Below, piece after piece: positions 62,236 to 64,000 of a DNA stretch of 64,000 nt. Source of the DNA: Orthonyx spaldingii (Eukaryota; Chordata; Aves; Passeriformes; Orthonychidae); contig VZTJ01004775.1 in the NCBI GenBank assembly GCA_013397795.1, positions 1,264,119 to 1,328,118 on the forward strand. Reading direction: 5' to 3'. Under the pieces are notes generated by a model. It was given only the letters and a program-made list of their open reading frames with translations, searched no databases and was not told the DNA's origin. Position 1 is the stretch's first letter; each line of letters starts with the position of its first letter. Both the position numbers and the translations under genes were made by a program.

Positions 62236-64000
62236 ACGCAATATTGTGGCCTCCAATTTGGCCTTGATTCATGTGCCTGCAAAAGAAAGTATCCCTAAGA
62301 AATATTCTGGCACTTTCTGCTTCTTCTTAGATTTGAAATACCACAGCAGCTGTGGTACTGGGTTTGTATGTACCTCTTGATCTTCTAGTCCCAAGTGGAC
62401 AATAAAAGCAGGGAGATTAATGAAAAATAACGCCCTCTCCCTCAATGCTACTTATTCTTTTTTTAAAATAGGAAGAAAAAGGAGCGTGGACATGGAGACA
62501 GAGCAAAAAACCAGTATTATATCATAAGTTGTTCATCGACAGAGACCCTTATTCTAACAAAGAGAACACCAACAGAATTCCAGATTCATTATTAGATAAA
62601 ATAATATAAAGAATGAAATAAAATATCAGGTTTTCTCATCTACAAATATTCCTACCTTCCAATTTAAAGTAGAAGTGAAAATGAGTGTATTTATCTTCAA
62701 GAAAATGTCATTAACAACGAAAATCTTCAACCATTGAGATATAAAATTTGTGACATTTGTAGTATGTGTAACAAAGGCCTCAAATTAGTCAGAGTAAAAT
62801 CAACATGGAAAACATGAACTGACATAGTTGTCTCACCTTTAAATCAGTGTCAAGACAGGACAAGATACAACGCCAATTTTCAAATCATAAAAGTCAAAGC
62901 CACCTCAAGGTGGAATGGGGTAACACTTGCTATTGGACTGTAAGAAACTAATATGGCATCCAACAGACCAATGCAAGACCCGTACAAATTGTTCAGACCT
63001 GCAAACTAGACTAGATTTTTCCAGATCAGTGGGGACACCTACCACCATGCTATTTGGGCATCAGTCATAAAGGCAAGCAAATTTTTTAGCAGGCTCAGGA
63101 TACAAGTGAACTCATTAGGCCCCAAAGCACATTATTCACATGTTGCGCCATTGTTTGTGCCAAGAGCCGTCCCATTTCAGAAGAATCCTATAAGAAAATT
63201 TGATTTTCCAACTAAATCCAGGTGAAATGGGTTTTCCTTTTAATCTTAGATTTTTTCAACAAGAAACTTTGATTATAGCCTCAGCTATAAGAAAACCTAG
63301 CCAGTGCAGAATTTGGAAAAGGTTGATAAAAACCTGCATGAGCTCTAATGGCCAAGGGGTTGCATGCTTTTTCTAAACCAACCCAGTCATCCTTATAATA
63401 ATTTACTGGCTGGACACAACTGCTGTCCAACAAAAATGGTGCACAGTAAGTGGTCTGGAAAGGTTAAGAAAACCTCAGAATAAATGGCTTATCTGCCTGT
63501 AAAGAAATTTTATGTCAAAGTCAAGAATCTGGTGACTTTCTATTCCTGAACTTCAAACATGAGTGACAGACAGGACAAATGCACGGCTTCAGAAGAAAAC
63601 TCTCAACAGGTTTTTCAGATAATGATAAACATCTGCTTGTATTCAGCCTCTGGAGACCCATCTTCTTTGAACATTCAGCAGTAATGTGAAGGGAAAGCAG
63701 CCTGTTTCTTCAGAACATCAGTTTGTTATTAAAATAATATGCCCATTGCTGAGGGCGGAAGACACAAACTCTGCTCTCTGGCCATGACTTACAACTGCCA
63801 CAACTGACTTCTCCTATTTAGGTCTGGGAGGTTTTTTTAATATTTCTTTAACCTACTCCCCAATCAGTATTATTTTCTTAACATTTAAAATGCAACTTCC
63901 TTGATCTCAAAGAAACATTTCAAACTACTTTTTTAAAAAAAAATTGTAAGCCATCTACTTTCTATATCAAAATAGTAAAATTAAATGGGTCTAATTGTAC
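62236..64000. other. unassigned non-coding DNA
   Basis: No gene, RNA or classifiable repeat is seen to the end of the window. The sequence is AT-rich with short T and A runs (for example 63930-63943). Confidence 0.5.

Noticed and set aside
1..64000. tRNA, rRNA, snRNA genes and CRISPR arrays
   Set aside because: Reading both strands I found no A/B-box plus cloverleaf, no rRNA or snRNA core words and no regularly spaced identical repeats. A covariance-model search would settle small RNAs.

Overview
This window reads as non-coding vertebrate nuclear DNA, most likely from a bird. It is AT-rich and has no operon-like gene packing. Every confidently identified interspersed repeat is a CR1-type LINE. 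The CR1 pieces are mostly 5'-truncated, carry the RT/thumb region of ORF2, and several end in degenerate copies of the CR1 3' octamer (ATTCTRTG-like). I saw no L1, Alu-like or B1-like repeats and no intact endogenous retrovirus. The low repeat density fits an avian genome, but CR1 also occurs in crocodilians and turtles, so species and locus cannot be fixed from the sequence alone. I found no protein-coding exon, rRNA, tRNA or CRISPR array that I can support; the window is probably intergenic or inside a large intron.

Layout. 1-1.4 kb: unassigned, with an A-rich tract. 1.4-4.0 kb: a plus-strand CR1 whose ORF2 is split by a second, minus-strand CR1 (nested insertion). 4.0-18.7 kb: mostly unassigned DNA with one CR1 3' tail (10.76 kb) and A/C-rich low-complexity tracts. 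18.69-18.78 kb: a composite minisatellite of alternating 21- and 17-bp units. 19-28 kb: AT microsatellites, an A/C-rich tract and a 35-bp duplication. 28.2-28.6 kb: a stretch rich in homeodomain and E-box words with a 39-residue minus-strand ORF. 29.9 kb: another CR1 tail. 36.5-37.1 kb: a minus-strand CR1, followed by a small CpG-rich patch near 37.33 kb. 45.0-45.3 kb: a 29-bp tandem repeat and a plus-strand CR1 fragment. 48.45-48.53 kb: an assembly gap ending in A27. 49.3 kb: an octamer-TATA pair. 52.1-52.5 kb: a second motif-rich stretch. 53.7-54.3 kb: a minus-strand CR1 with a 103-codon open ORF2 remnant. 59.95 kb: a GA microsatellite. 61.7-62.2 kb: a 41-bp duplication beside a 151-codon unassigned ORF.

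Nothing here amounts to a new multi-gene system. The best-supported content is retrotransposon history. The points most worth checking are the nested CR1, the two candidate regulatory stretches (28.2-28.6 and 52.1-52.5 kb), the octamer-TATA pair at 49.3 kb and the small ORFs at 28.5, 39.3 and 61.8 kb.
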